The notes beneath the pieces are model-generated. The model was given only the letters and a program-made list of their open reading frames with translations, did no database searches and had not been told where the DNA came from. The position numbers and the translations under genes were made by a program. Of a stretch of DNA of 35,323 nucleotides, positions 25,881 to 32,933 are shown piece after piece. Every line of letters starts with the position of its first letter. Position 1 is the stretch's first letter. Source of the stretch: Deltaproteobacteria bacterium (GTDB taxonomy: Bacteria; Desulfobacterota; B13-G15; RBG-16-54-18); assembly GCA_030672385.1 (NCBI GenBank), contig DAOVGN010000067.1:1-35323 (forward strand), written 5' to 3'.

Positions 25881-27896
25881 GTGGTAGGGGAGAGGAGAAG
25901 TATAAGGAAGTTTGCCCACCCGTTTGTTCTTTTTCTTTTGACCTCCTTTTTGTTGTTCTCGTTGACAGGTGTTTCCCCTGCCATAGAGAACGAAGAATGT
26001 CTCGAGTGTCATGGGATGCGGGATATCCTCGAGATGAGTGAAGAAGAAAGGCTTGAGATGGTAATCCCCACCCCTGGAAAGAAGAAGGTTAGGAAGGGAA
26101 AGCTTACCTTATTCGTAGACTACGAGAGGTTTCGTTCTTCGTCCCATAGTGAATTAAACTGCATAGATTGTCATGCTAACATTAGTGATCTTCCCCATCC
26201 CCAGAGGATGGATATGGTGGACTGTGCCGCTTGTCATGATGAGATTATGGAGGAGTATAAAAAGAGCAAACATGCCAGAGTAAGCAAAAGACTCTGTTAC
26301 GAATGTCATAATCCCCATACTACTATCTCTTTCAGGAGGCTTGCCCAAAAGGAGAGGATAGAGATTTGCCTCCAATGTCACAAAAAAGAAGAGGGACATA
26401 CGTGGTTGCCTCAAAGAGAGCTTCACTTCCATTACTTAGAGTGCGCTGTCTGCCATGCCCCCGAGGCCGAAAAAGGGCTCTTTTTCCACCTCTCAACCCA
26501 GGGGGAGGAGGATAGGGAGAGGGTTCTCCTGTCCTATCAACAATTGAAGGATTTCGCCGGTGAATACAAGGGGAATGTGACAAAGGCCATCGACCCCAAC
26601 GAAAATGGCCTTGTAGAGGTTCAGGAGATTACCGGTTTTATCGCCAAGCTGAAGGAGGGAGGGATAAGAAGCCCTCGGCTTGAAGAAGAAGTCCTGGTAT
26701 TGAAGCCCTATCATAACTACACCGATGAGGTTGAGCATCTTAAAGATTGTACCATGTGTCATACTTCGGGGGCGCCCTTTTACGACCACGTCATGCTCCG
26801 GATACCCGATGAAAAAGGAGGATGGCGCACCATTAAGATGGATAAGGCCATCATGGCGAAGTTGCCGCCCATCCTCTCCAAAGACTATTACTTTACAACG
26901 TCCCATGGAAAGAGCGGAATAGAATGCATAGACTGCCATGCAGATTTGACTATTCTGCGTGATAAGGAGGGGTCCCGGGTCAAGAAACTGGGGACACCGA
27001 TCTGCGAGCAATGTCATGAGGAAATAATGGCGGAGTACAGAGATAGCTTACATGCCAAGGTCAGCAAGGAGCTTTGTTTTGGCTGTCATGATCCTCATTC
27101 CAGCGTGCCCTTCAGAGAGTTAAGCGTGGATCAAAGGAAGGCCATATGCATGAAGTGTCACGACCCGGAACGGAGCCACGACTGGCTGCCTCAAAGGGGG
27201 ATCCACTTTAGGTATTTGGAGTGTACCATGTGCCATGCTCCCCAGGCAGAGAAGGGGATTGTCTTTTTTCTCCAGGGGGTAGACAAACAGGGGAGGAAGA
27301 ACAGGCTTGACTACAGAGAGGTGGCCGAATTGTTAGGGATGGAGAATCCCGACTTGGTGAGCTTGGTGGACAGCGACGGCAGTGGGTTTTTGGATGACAG
27401 GGAAGTCCTTTCCTTCCTCCAGTTAATCAGGAAAAAGAGCCGGCAGACTGTAGAGTTCGGGGTAAATGTCTTGGTGCTGAGGTCTTCCCATAACTATACT
27501 GATAAGGGGACCAAGGCGAAGGATTGTTCGCTGTGCCATTCCTCGGGGGCGGAGTTCTATTCTAAGGTGATCATGGAAATACCAGAACGCGAAGGCGGTG
27601 TAAGGACTATTCCTATGGACAAGAGTATCCTGGTGGGGATTTCCCCGATTCCGGTTACCAGCGATTTTTACCTGCTGGGGGAGGGCAAGATCTCCAAGAG
27701 GGATATAATGGAACTTAAAGATGCAATTTACAAGAGGCTTACCCCAGACTTCATTTATGTGGTAAGGAAGATCGGATATAAGTGGCTGGATGTCATAGGT
27801 CTTCTGTTCATCGTTGGTGGCCTGGCTTTTGTGGGTTTGCATGGGTTGATCAGGGTATTGACGATAGGGATGAGGAGGAGAAGGCGCCAAGATTAA
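25881..27896 (+). CDS. 13-haem c-type cytochrome with duplicated haem unit, EF-hand-like loops and C-terminal membrane anchor
   Basis: Exported multihaem cytochrome of 671 residues. A signal peptide (cut near SPA34) is followed by 13 CxxCH motifs at residues 40, 94, 115, 139, 163, 188, 290, 349, 375, 399, 423, 448 and 549. Hemes 2-7 and 8-13 form two copies of one ~255-residue unit with matching flanks (WLPQR...YLEC, HNYTD...KDC). Each copy has an inserted canonical EF-hand loop: DPNENGLVEVQE (238-249) and DSDGSGFLDDRE (497-508), so calcium binding is likely. Residues 636-658 are a C-terminal membrane helix followed by a positive tail, placing the haems in the periplasm. GTG start with GGAGGT at ideal spacing. 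The cytochrome b gene 12 bp downstream is the likely quinone-side partner. Substrate unknown. Confidence 0.92.
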   Translation: MVGERRSIRKFAHPFVLFLLTSFLLFSLTGVSPAIENEECLECHGMRDILEMSEEERLEMVIPTPGKKKVRKGKLTLFVDYERFRSSSHSELNCIDCHANISDLPHPQRMDMVDCAACHDEIMEEYKKSKHARVSKRLCYECHNPHTTISFRRLAQKERIEICLQCHKKEEGHTWLPQRELHFHYLECAVCHAPEAEKGLFFHLSTQGEEDRERVLLSYQQLKDFAGEYKGNVTKAIDPNENGLVEVQEITGFIAKLKEGGIRSPRLEEEVLVLKPYHNYTDEVEHLKDCTMCHTSGAPFYDHVMLRIPDEKGGWRTIKMDKAIMAKLPPILSKDYYFTTSHGKSGIECIDCHADLTILRDKEGSRVKKLGTPICEQCHEEIMAEYRDSLHAKVSKELCFGCHDPHSSVPFRELSVDQRKAICMKCHDPERSHDWLPQRGIHFRYLECTMCHAPQAEKGIVFFLQGVDKQGRKNRLDYREVAELLGMENPDLVSLVDSDGSGFLDDREVLSFLQLIRKKSRQTVEFGVNVLVLRSSHNYTDKGTKAKDCSLCHSSGAEFYSKVIMEIPEREGGVRTIPMDKSILVGISPIPVTSDFYLLGEGKISKRDIMELKDAIYKRLTPDFIYVVRKIGYKWLDVIGLLFIVGGLAFVGLHGLIRVLTIGMRRRRRQD

Positions 27897-27908
27897 GAGG
27901 ATGGAACT

Positions 27909-28589
27909 ATGGTCGGTAACGGTAAGAGTAGAGAATTTTTACATCCACTCTCGGTGAGGATTTGGCACTGGGTGCATGCGATTGCCATCGTTTTGCTAGT
28001 GCTTACCGGGATCCAGTTGCGGTTTCCCGATTTGGTCAACTGGTTTGGAACCTTCAAGAGGGCGGTGAACATCCATAACATTTTTGGCTTTATCGTATTA
28101 TTTGATTACTTCCTCTGGTTTGGTTTCTATTTGGTTAAAAAGGAGTTGATTAAACAATATGTCCCCACGATGAAGGATTATACTTCAGGCATCCCCACAC
28201 AATCAACCTATTGCTTCGCCCGTATCTTTTTTGGCGATCGACCTCCCTTTGAGTCCACTCGCAGGGAGAAGTTTAATTCCCTGCAGAAAACCACCTATTT
28301 TGGCATCATGTTTGTCCTGGTCCCCCTACAGATAATAACCGGTGTCCTTCTCTGGGACCTGAAGAGGTTTCATTTTATTGTGGAGGCGTTAGGTGGAGTG
28401 AGAATAGTGGATGCCTTTCACATCATCGTAGCTTATGTCTTTGCATCTTTCCTAGTGGTCCACATCTACCTTTCCACCTTGGGTCACACCTTCTTTGCCC
28501 ATTTCAAGGCCATGATTGTGGGCTATGAAGAAAGGGAGATAGCGGAGGTTGAACCGGAGGAGACAGTTCCTAGACAAGATTTCGATTGA
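27909..28589 (+). CDS. Cytochrome b561/formate dehydrogenase gamma-type membrane subunit
   Basis: A 226-residue di-haem cytochrome b-like protein with four hydrophobic spans at about residues 20-40, 55-78, 133-150 and 168-190. Candidate axial His residues lie in SVRIWHWVHAIAI, NIHNIFGF, DAFHIIVAYVF and VVHIYL. This family passes electrons between the quinone pool and periplasmic partners, as in PhsC and FdnI. It lies 12 bp after the 13-haem cytochrome gene with GAGG upstream, so the pair probably forms a quinol-cytochrome unit. Direction of electron flow cannot be read from sequence. An acidic cytoplasmic tail ends the protein. Confidence 0.85.
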   Translation: MVGNGKSREFLHPLSVRIWHWVHAIAIVLLVLTGIQLRFPDLVNWFGTFKRAVNIHNIFGFIVLFDYFLWFGFYLVKKELIKQYVPTMKDYTSGIPTQSTYCFARIFFGDRPPFESTRREKFNSLQKTTYFGIMFVLVPLQIITGVLLWDLKRFHFIVEALGGVRIVDAFHIIVAYVFASFLVVHIYLSTLGHTFFAHFKAMIVGYEEREIAEVEPEETVPRQDFD

Positions 28590-28736
28590 CATTACGGCTC
28601 TACCATGATAGGGATTTAGTTGGTTAGTGATTATGGACGGGAAAGGGTACAATTTGACTATTTGGTGGTGGCGCAGACGGATACAGAGGGTAGAGGTCTG
28701 TCATGCGCCTCCATATTGATCCTTCAAACAATATTT

Positions 28737-28780
28737 AAAAAAGGAGCCATGGGAGATCCAAAACCCATGGCTCCTTTTTT
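28737..28780. terminator. 17-bp perfect terminator hairpin abutting the aminotransferase ribosome-binding site
   Basis: AAAAAAGGAGCCATGGG-AGATCCAAAA-CCCATGGCTCCTTTTTT, perfect over 17 bp with T-run. It ends the cytochrome operon but also sits directly before the GGAGG (28781-28785) and ATG (28792) of the next gene, so it may act as an attenuator. The 28590-28736 stretch upstream has no gene or known riboswitch that I recognise. Confidence 0.88.
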
Positions 28781-28791
28781 GGAGGTATTGG

Positions 28792-29880
28792 ATGATCGCC
28801 GAGCGATTGAAGAGGATAAAGCCTTCAGGGGTGCGCCGCATTTTTGATATGGCAAAACGGATGAAGGACCCCATTGACTTGAGCTTAGGGGAGCCGGACT
28901 TCGACATCCCCGAGGAGATAAAGGGGGAGGGTATTCGCTGGATAAAGAGTGGCTTCAACAAATATACCCTGACCCAGGGGATCCCTGAATTGAGGCAGAA
29001 GGTAGAGGAGTACCTCAATGGGAAGGGAGTCGCATTTGAAACGGTGATGATTACCGCCGGGGTCACTGGAGGGCTTTTGTTGTGCTGCCTGAGTCTCATC
29101 GATCCTGGTGATGAGGTGTTGATCCCCGATCCCTATTTTGTCATGTACGAATACCAGGTCCTACTGATGGGAGGTGTGCCTAGATATATCGACACCTATC
29201 CGGACTTTCGCCTGCGCGAAGACAAGATCCGTGAGGCCCTCTCTCCGCGGACAAAACTCATCGTCATCAACAGCCCGGCCAACCCCACTGGAACCGTTTA
29301 CTCTCGGGGTGAGTTGGAAATGGTAGCCAGCATTGCCAGGGAACGGGATTTAATAGTAGTTTCCGATGATATATATGAGCGTTTTGTCTATGATGCGTCG
29401 GCGGCCCCTTGCATGGGACAGGTTTATGATAAGACCATCACCCTAAGTGGATTCTCCAAGACGTGGGGGATGACAGGGTGGCGCCTAGGGTATGCTGCTG
29501 GGCCCGATGAGATCATACAGCAGATGATCACCCTGCAGCAGTACTCCTTCACCTGCCCCCCTTCCTTTTCCCAAAAGGCAGCCTTGGTGGCCCTTGATTA
29601 TGATATGGAGGAATATATAAACCTCTATAGGGACAAGAGAGACTTCGTCTATGAGGCCTTAAAGGAAAGGTATCGAGTGGAAAAGCCTCGTGGGGCCTTT
29701 TTTATCTTCCCCGAGGCCGATGATGGGGATGGGGGAAAAATGGTGGAGAAGGCCATAAACAAAGGGGTCTTTATCATACCTGGAAGGGTTTTCTCGCAGC
29801 GTCGAAGCCACTTTCGCATTTCCTTTGCGGTCCCCATGGATGTCCTGGAAAGGGGGGTGAAGGTCCTGAAGGGGCTGTGA
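28792..29880 (+). CDS. Class I/II pyridoxal-phosphate aminotransferase
   Basis: Fold-type I aminotransferase of 362 residues, AspB-like. N-terminal IDLSLGEPDFDIPEEI, the PLP-stacking and substrate region NSPANPTGTVYS, DDIYERFVYD, the Schiff-base lysine in LSGFSKTWGMTGWRLGY, and a C-terminal FRISFA arginine for the carboxylate are all visible. The amino-donor specificity cannot be assigned. Cytoplasmic. Its GGAGG and ATG follow immediately after a strong terminator hairpin, so expression requires read-through or antitermination; there is no room for a promoter between them. Confidence 0.9.
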   Translation: MIAERLKRIKPSGVRRIFDMAKRMKDPIDLSLGEPDFDIPEEIKGEGIRWIKSGFNKYTLTQGIPELRQKVEEYLNGKGVAFETVMITAGVTGGLLLCCLSLIDPGDEVLIPDPYFVMYEYQVLLMGGVPRYIDTYPDFRLREDKIREALSPRTKLIVINSPANPTGTVYSRGELEMVASIARERDLIVVSDDIYERFVYDASAAPCMGQVYDKTITLSGFSKTWGMTGWRLGYAAGPDEIIQQMITLQQYSFTCPPSFSQKAALVALDYDMEEYINLYRDKRDFVYEALKERYRVEKPRGAFFIFPEADDGDGGKMVEKAINKGVFIIPGRVFSQRRSHFRISFAVPMDVLERGVKVLKGL

Positions 29881-29908
29881 TCACCCATTCCTTAATTAAT
29901 AAATGAGG

Positions 29909-30031
29909 ATTTTCTCCAATTTAGTTGGTGGAATTTAGAGGGTTCAAGGGGTTTGTCTTTCACTAGAACCTGGAACCCTATGATTTGAGCCATCGAATCC
30001 TTGGACCCTTTTAGCAACTTTTTAAAGAAGA
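29909..30031 (+). repeat. Intergenic repeat copy B
   Basis: Same orientation as copy A: ATTTTCTCCAATTTAGTT left end, core GGTTCAAGGGGTTTGTCTTTCACTAGAACCTGGAACCCTATGA, right end AACTTTTTAAAGAAGAG, the inverted counterpart with a one-base deletion. It lies 29 bp after the aminotransferase stop, just before a shared terminator. Confidence 0.72.
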
Positions 30032-30042
30032 GCGATTCACAG

Positions 30043-30074
30043 AAAAGAAGGGGGTATCTTTACCCCCTTCTTTT
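30043..30074. terminator. Bidirectional terminator between aminotransferase and rhodanese genes
   Basis: AAAAGAAGGGGGTA-TCTT-TACCCCCTTCTTTT, a perfect 14-bp stem with T-runs on both strands, between the convergent genes ending at 29880 and 30094. Confidence 0.93.
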
Positions 30075-30093
30075 TCTCCTTCCCTAATTACAA

Positions 30094-30543
30094 TTACTCC
30101 ACCGGGTAACCGGCCTTCATCCAGGCCTTCCAGCCACCCGCCATGCTTACGGCATTTTTATACCCCATCTGTTTCAGGGTGTGAGTAGCCAGGGCGGACC
30201 TACCTCCGCTCTTACAGTAGGTGATAATATAGTCGTCTTTATTGGGTATCTTGCTGGCGACCTTAAACTCCAGCAGTCCTCTGGGGATGTTTATGGCCTT
30301 GGGCAAGTGGCCTCTTTTGAACCCTTTTTCCGTCCTTACATCCAGGACCTTCACAGGTGCGCCGGAGTCTATCTTGGCCTTCGCCTCGGCCACCGTGATC
30401 TCCGTGATATTCGCCTTGGCCTCCTTGACGAAGTCCGCAGCGGTCTTCTCCCCAGCCGCCGTGGTGGTGACATAGGCAGAGAGTGCCAAGACCAGGGCCA
30501 CCAAGATGATCCATACACCCTTCATCCGACGAAATTCCTTCAT
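30094..30543 (-). CDS. Exported single-domain rhodanese
   Basis: Sulfurtransferase-type domain in the periplasm. The N-terminal hydrophobic stretch (WIILVALVLALSAYVTTTAAG) is a signal peptide or anchor, followed by one rhodanese domain with VLDVRTEKGFKRGHLPKAINIP and the active-site loop YCKSGGRSA containing the persulfide Cys. The track begins at GTG 30552; the ATG at 30543 has AGGAGG eight bases upstream and is preferred, giving 149 residues. It is the last gene of the mobB-cytochrome-rhodanese unit, starting about 40 bp after the cytochrome. Periplasmic rhodaneses beside multihaem cytochromes suggest sulfur or selenium oxyanion chemistry, but no substrate can be read out. Confidence 0.9.
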   Translation of the reverse strand: MKEFRRMKGVWIILVALVLALSAYVTTTAAGEKTAADFVKEAKANITEITVAEAKAKIDSGAPVKVLDVRTEKGFKRGHLPKAINIPRGLLEFKVASKIPNKDDYIITYCKSGGRSALATHTLKQMGYKNAVSMAGGWKAWMKAGYPVE

Positions 30544-30582
30544 CTCCTTCACCTCCTTTCCCTATCTCTCTTCTTCGGTCAT

Positions 30583-31701
30583 CTATCTGGACCGAGGGAC
30601 AGCATCTTTCGGGACGATTACCTTCTTATTGGCCTCCCGCTCCTGCGGTGCTACATCCTGTTCCAGGAGAAAGAGCTCCTTTTTCCCGTGACAAGAGTTG
30701 CAGCTCTTGGTCTGGGGGGTTGTGCGCTGGATGTTATGAGGGGTGGCCATCTTCCAGTTGGGAAGGGCATCGAAGTTGGCCAGCCCGTCCTTTACATAGA
30801 AATCAAAAGTTCCCTTGCTCACCGGGATATGGCGAACGGTGATGAACTTATAGGGCCTGTTTTTATTGGGGTTCGGGTTCAGCCCGATCTTGAACCCAAG
30901 CTCGCTCTTGTCCGTCTTGAAGTAGGGAAGCCCTTTGGCGTCCTTTCCCACGTGACAGTTGTAGCAGTTTTTGTAGGTCACTGAATGGCATACGTGACAA
31001 CTCACCTTCCCTCGGTGCAGCCTATGGGTCTTGATCTTGGCCTTGGGACTCGCTGCATCCTGGTGGCAGTTCTCGCACCGGGGGGCATTCTCCACCTCAT
31101 AGCGATGGTTGAAGTTTTTCCCCATGCCGTGCATCTCCTCACCGGTGTGGCAGGCGATGCACTCCATCCCCTTCTTGGCATAGTGGGCATCGCCAGGTAC
31201 CCCAGGATTCTTGCCAAGATACTCCTTTTCAACCCTGCTGCCGTGGCATGAGGTGCAGTTGGTCTCCATGGGGGGGGTCTTATGGAAGAGATGACCCGCC
31301 ACAAACCCCCCTTCCACCGAATCTGGACGGGAGACATGGCACTGGCCACAACTGCTGTGACATTGGAAGCAGTGAGTTTTCATCCCCTTGAAGACCTTTT
31401 CCCTGACCGCCTTATCCGTACTGGCCCGCACGCCGACAAGGTGGCTGAATCCGCTAAGGCTTATGTGGACATTGGTCTTGTTCTTCGCGACGATCTCCTC
31501 ATGGCACTCACCACAGGCATTGGTGGCATTAGGGTATGTCGGATCGGGAATCATACCTTTGTGGGCGACCTTCCAGTTGGCGGCCTTGGGGTTTCCGCCA
31601 TGACATGCCTCACAGGCGATCTCCCCATGGGGATCTTCATCAAGGAATTCCTCATCTATCAGTACCTTCTCATATGGCTCCAACGGAGCCAGCTCTCCCC
31701 C
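30583..31701 (-). CDS. Multihaem c-type cytochrome, main part downstream of an in-frame TGA
   Basis: The track reports 30583-31683 (366 residues from a TTG). The frame is open up to a TGA at 31704-31702 and is the same frame as the 75-codon piece upstream, so the two form one 448-codon reading frame. This part carries ten CxxCH motifs: CEACH, CGECH, CFQCH, CGQCH, CTSCH, CIACH, CENCH, CHVCH, CYNCH and CNSCH. Alone it has no signal peptide, so it could not be matured as a c-type cytochrome; function requires read-through of the TGA or the gene is newly broken. The clustered CFQCHSSCGQCH and the intact frame over 366 codons argue against long-term decay. It is second in the mobB-cytochrome-rhodanese operon. 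Confidence 0.85.
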   Translation of the reverse strand, partial: GGELAPLEPYEKVLIDEEFLDEDPHGEIACEACHGGNPKAANWKVAHKGMIPDPTYPNATNACGECHEEIVAKNKTNVHISLSGFSHLVGVRASTDKAVREKVFKGMKTHCFQCHSSCGQCHVSRPDSVEGGFVAGHLFHKTPPMETNCTSCHGSRVEKEYLGKNPGVPGDAHYAKKGMECIACHTGEEMHGMGKNFNHRYEVENAPRCENCHQDAASPKAKIKTHRLHRGKVSCHVCHSVTYKNCYNCHVGKDAKGLPYFKTDKSELGFKIGLNPNPNKNRPYKFITVRHIPVSKGTFDFYVKDGLANFDALPNWKMATPHNIQRTTPQTKSCNSCHGKKELFLLEQDVAPQEREANKKVIVPKDAVPRSR

Positions 31702-31704
31702 TCA
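31675..31704 (-). other. In-frame TGA followed by SECIS-like hairpin
   Basis: TGA at 31704-31702 is followed after 10 nt by a 7-bp perfect stem TGGCTCC-GTT-GGAGCCA. The loop starts 17 nt after the TGA, with G first then U. This fits the published loose consensus for bacterial selenocysteine insertion elements (apical loop 16-37 nt after UGA, G among the first loop bases). No selenocysteine machinery gene is in the window. Confidence 0.45.
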
Positions 31705-31929
31705 CCCCTCCCCCTTGGACTCAGCCGATTTCTGACAAGGTCTCTTGCTCTTGGCGGCGATCTCCCTCGTGATCTTCACCAGGTCTTTTACTGAGGTATG
31801 GCAGGAGATACAGGTGCTCCCCTCTTGGGTCTGTACGGAATCTACGGTGCCCCAGATGAGGAAACATCCCACAAAAATCAGGGGCACCAACCACAGATAC
31901 CAGAGTTCTTTGCCTTTTTGCCGCAACAT
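31702..31929 (-). CDS. N-terminal part of the multihaem cytochrome: membrane anchor and first haem
   Basis: 75 codons ending at the in-frame TGA. Residues about 9-27 are a membrane-spanning signal anchor (LWYLWLVPLIFVGCFLIWG), followed by a CISCH haem motif at 40-44 and a linker ending KSAESKGEG before the stop. This is the export and anchoring half of the 11-haem protein completed by 30583-31701 in the same frame. Its ATG lies 2 bp after the mobB stop with AAAGGAGG upstream, so it is tightly coupled to mobB. A 75-residue monohaem stub would be an odd product by itself. Confidence 0.8.
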   Translation of the reverse strand: MLRQKGKELWYLWLVPLIFVGCFLIWGTVDSVQTQEGSTCISCHTSVKDLVKITREIAAKSKRPCQKSAESKGEG

Positions 31930-31931
31930 TT

Positions 31932-32591
31932 TTACCTCCTTTCCCTTAACTGTACCCTTATCTCAATCTCTTGTGGGGTTGCACACCCCCTTAATGAAGA
32001 GACCATCCCTTGGACAGTCTTGGAGATAATGGACTTGGTGAAGGGTCGCAGGGGGATAATCTCCCCATCTACCCACAGGGTGGCATCGACTCCTTTATGT
32101 ATGGATATGACCCGTTCTTCGATGATATCGGCTACTCTGGTGATGTCATTTGGGCTAAGACAGGGGATATCCATCTGGAGGGGTTCATCGCTCACCACGG
32201 CGATCAGGTTCTCCAGCTCCGATGCCAGGGGATGGGGATGGACCTCTTTTCTGAAGACCTCCACTTTAGGGTGTCTGTCTCGCTTAAATCCCTCCGCAAC
32301 GATGATGTCCGCCCCACGGATAAACCGAGCAGCCAGTTCGTCCAGGGGGAGGTCCCGAGAGACATCCTCTACCAGGGCGACCCTCTGCGGCGAGGAGATG
32401 ACCACTGTTTGGGCGCCGGCCTCTTGGTGGCGCCAGCTATCCTTTCCCTTGTGATCGATCTCAAAACTGTCTACGTTATGTTTAATGGTGGCTACCTGAT
32501 AGCCACGTCGGATGAGCTCTGGGATCAGTCGTTCAATAAGGGTGGTCTTCCCGCTCTTGGACCTCCCAACAATGGAAATGATAGGTATCAT
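31932..32591 (-). CDS. mobB: Molybdopterin-guanine dinucleotide biosynthesis adapter MobB
   Basis: GTP-binding adapter in molybdenum cofactor maturation, aiding MobA in forming the guanine dinucleotide cofactor. The P-loop IVGRSKSGKTTLIERL is at the N-terminus, followed by VATIKHNVDSFEIDHKGKDSWRHQEAGA and ADIIVAEGFKRDRHPKVEV, all typical. At 219 residues it has about 50 extra C-terminal residues (VDGEIIPLRPFTKSIISKTVQGMVSSLRG), an extension I have seen associated with deltaproteobacterial forms. AAAGGTGAT precedes the ATG. Its link with a cytochrome and a rhodanese suggests a molybdoenzyme-dependent respiration elsewhere in the genome. Confidence 0.92.
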   Translation of the reverse strand: MIPIISIVGRSKSGKTTLIERLIPELIRRGYQVATIKHNVDSFEIDHKGKDSWRHQEAGAQTVVISSPQRVALVEDVSRDLPLDELAARFIRGADIIVAEGFKRDRHPKVEVFRKEVHPHPLASELENLIAVVSDEPLQMDIPCLSPNDITRVADIIEERVISIHKGVDATLWVDGEIIPLRPFTKSIISKTVQGMVSSLRGCATPQEIEIRVQLRERR

Positions 32592-32651
32592 AGATCACCT
32601 TTCTTTAGCAGTGCAGTGAGAGGTTGTAAAAGGAGCTTCTGGATTCGTTGC

Positions 32652-32669
32652 GTTGAATAATTATACAAC
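32652..32669. promoter_or_regulatory. 18-bp near-palindrome in the mobB leader
   Basis: GTTGAATAATTATACAAC differs from its own reverse complement at one mirrored pair. It lies just downstream of the predicted mobB promoter, where a repressor operator would sit. Confidence 0.35.
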
Positions 32670-32691
32670 AATTCTCCTTTCCCCGAAAAAA

Positions 32692-32720
32692 TATATATAG
32701 AGAGGAGAAAATATTGTCAA
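32692..32720 (-). promoter_or_regulatory. Sigma-70 promoter for the mobB-cytochrome-rhodanese operon
   Basis: On the minus strand a perfect TTGACA (32720-32715) is followed after 17 bp by TATATA (32697-32692), about 100 bp upstream of mobB. It is the best sigma-70 promoter in the window. The rest of the 32592-32933 gap is AT-rich with no gene. Confidence 0.65.
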
Positions 32721-32933
32721 GTTAAAAATAACTGTGTTGAAATTTTTAATAGATTCTCACCTAGTTGATGAGCGTAATTGGGCCATCGTTTTTAACCCAT
32801 TTAGAGCGAAGATAGGTTGCACCTGAGATGTGAGGGCTGTAACATTTTTTTAAGACTTTTTTATGGTCATTGCAAACCTGGCGGATAGGGTTTCATTATT
32901 GAGATTTGGTTACCATTATGGTATGGATAAGCC

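Noticed and set aside
30181-30984. 267-codon plus-strand ORF
   Set aside because: Antisense to the rhodanese and cytochrome genes, which have clear CxxCH and rhodanese motifs.
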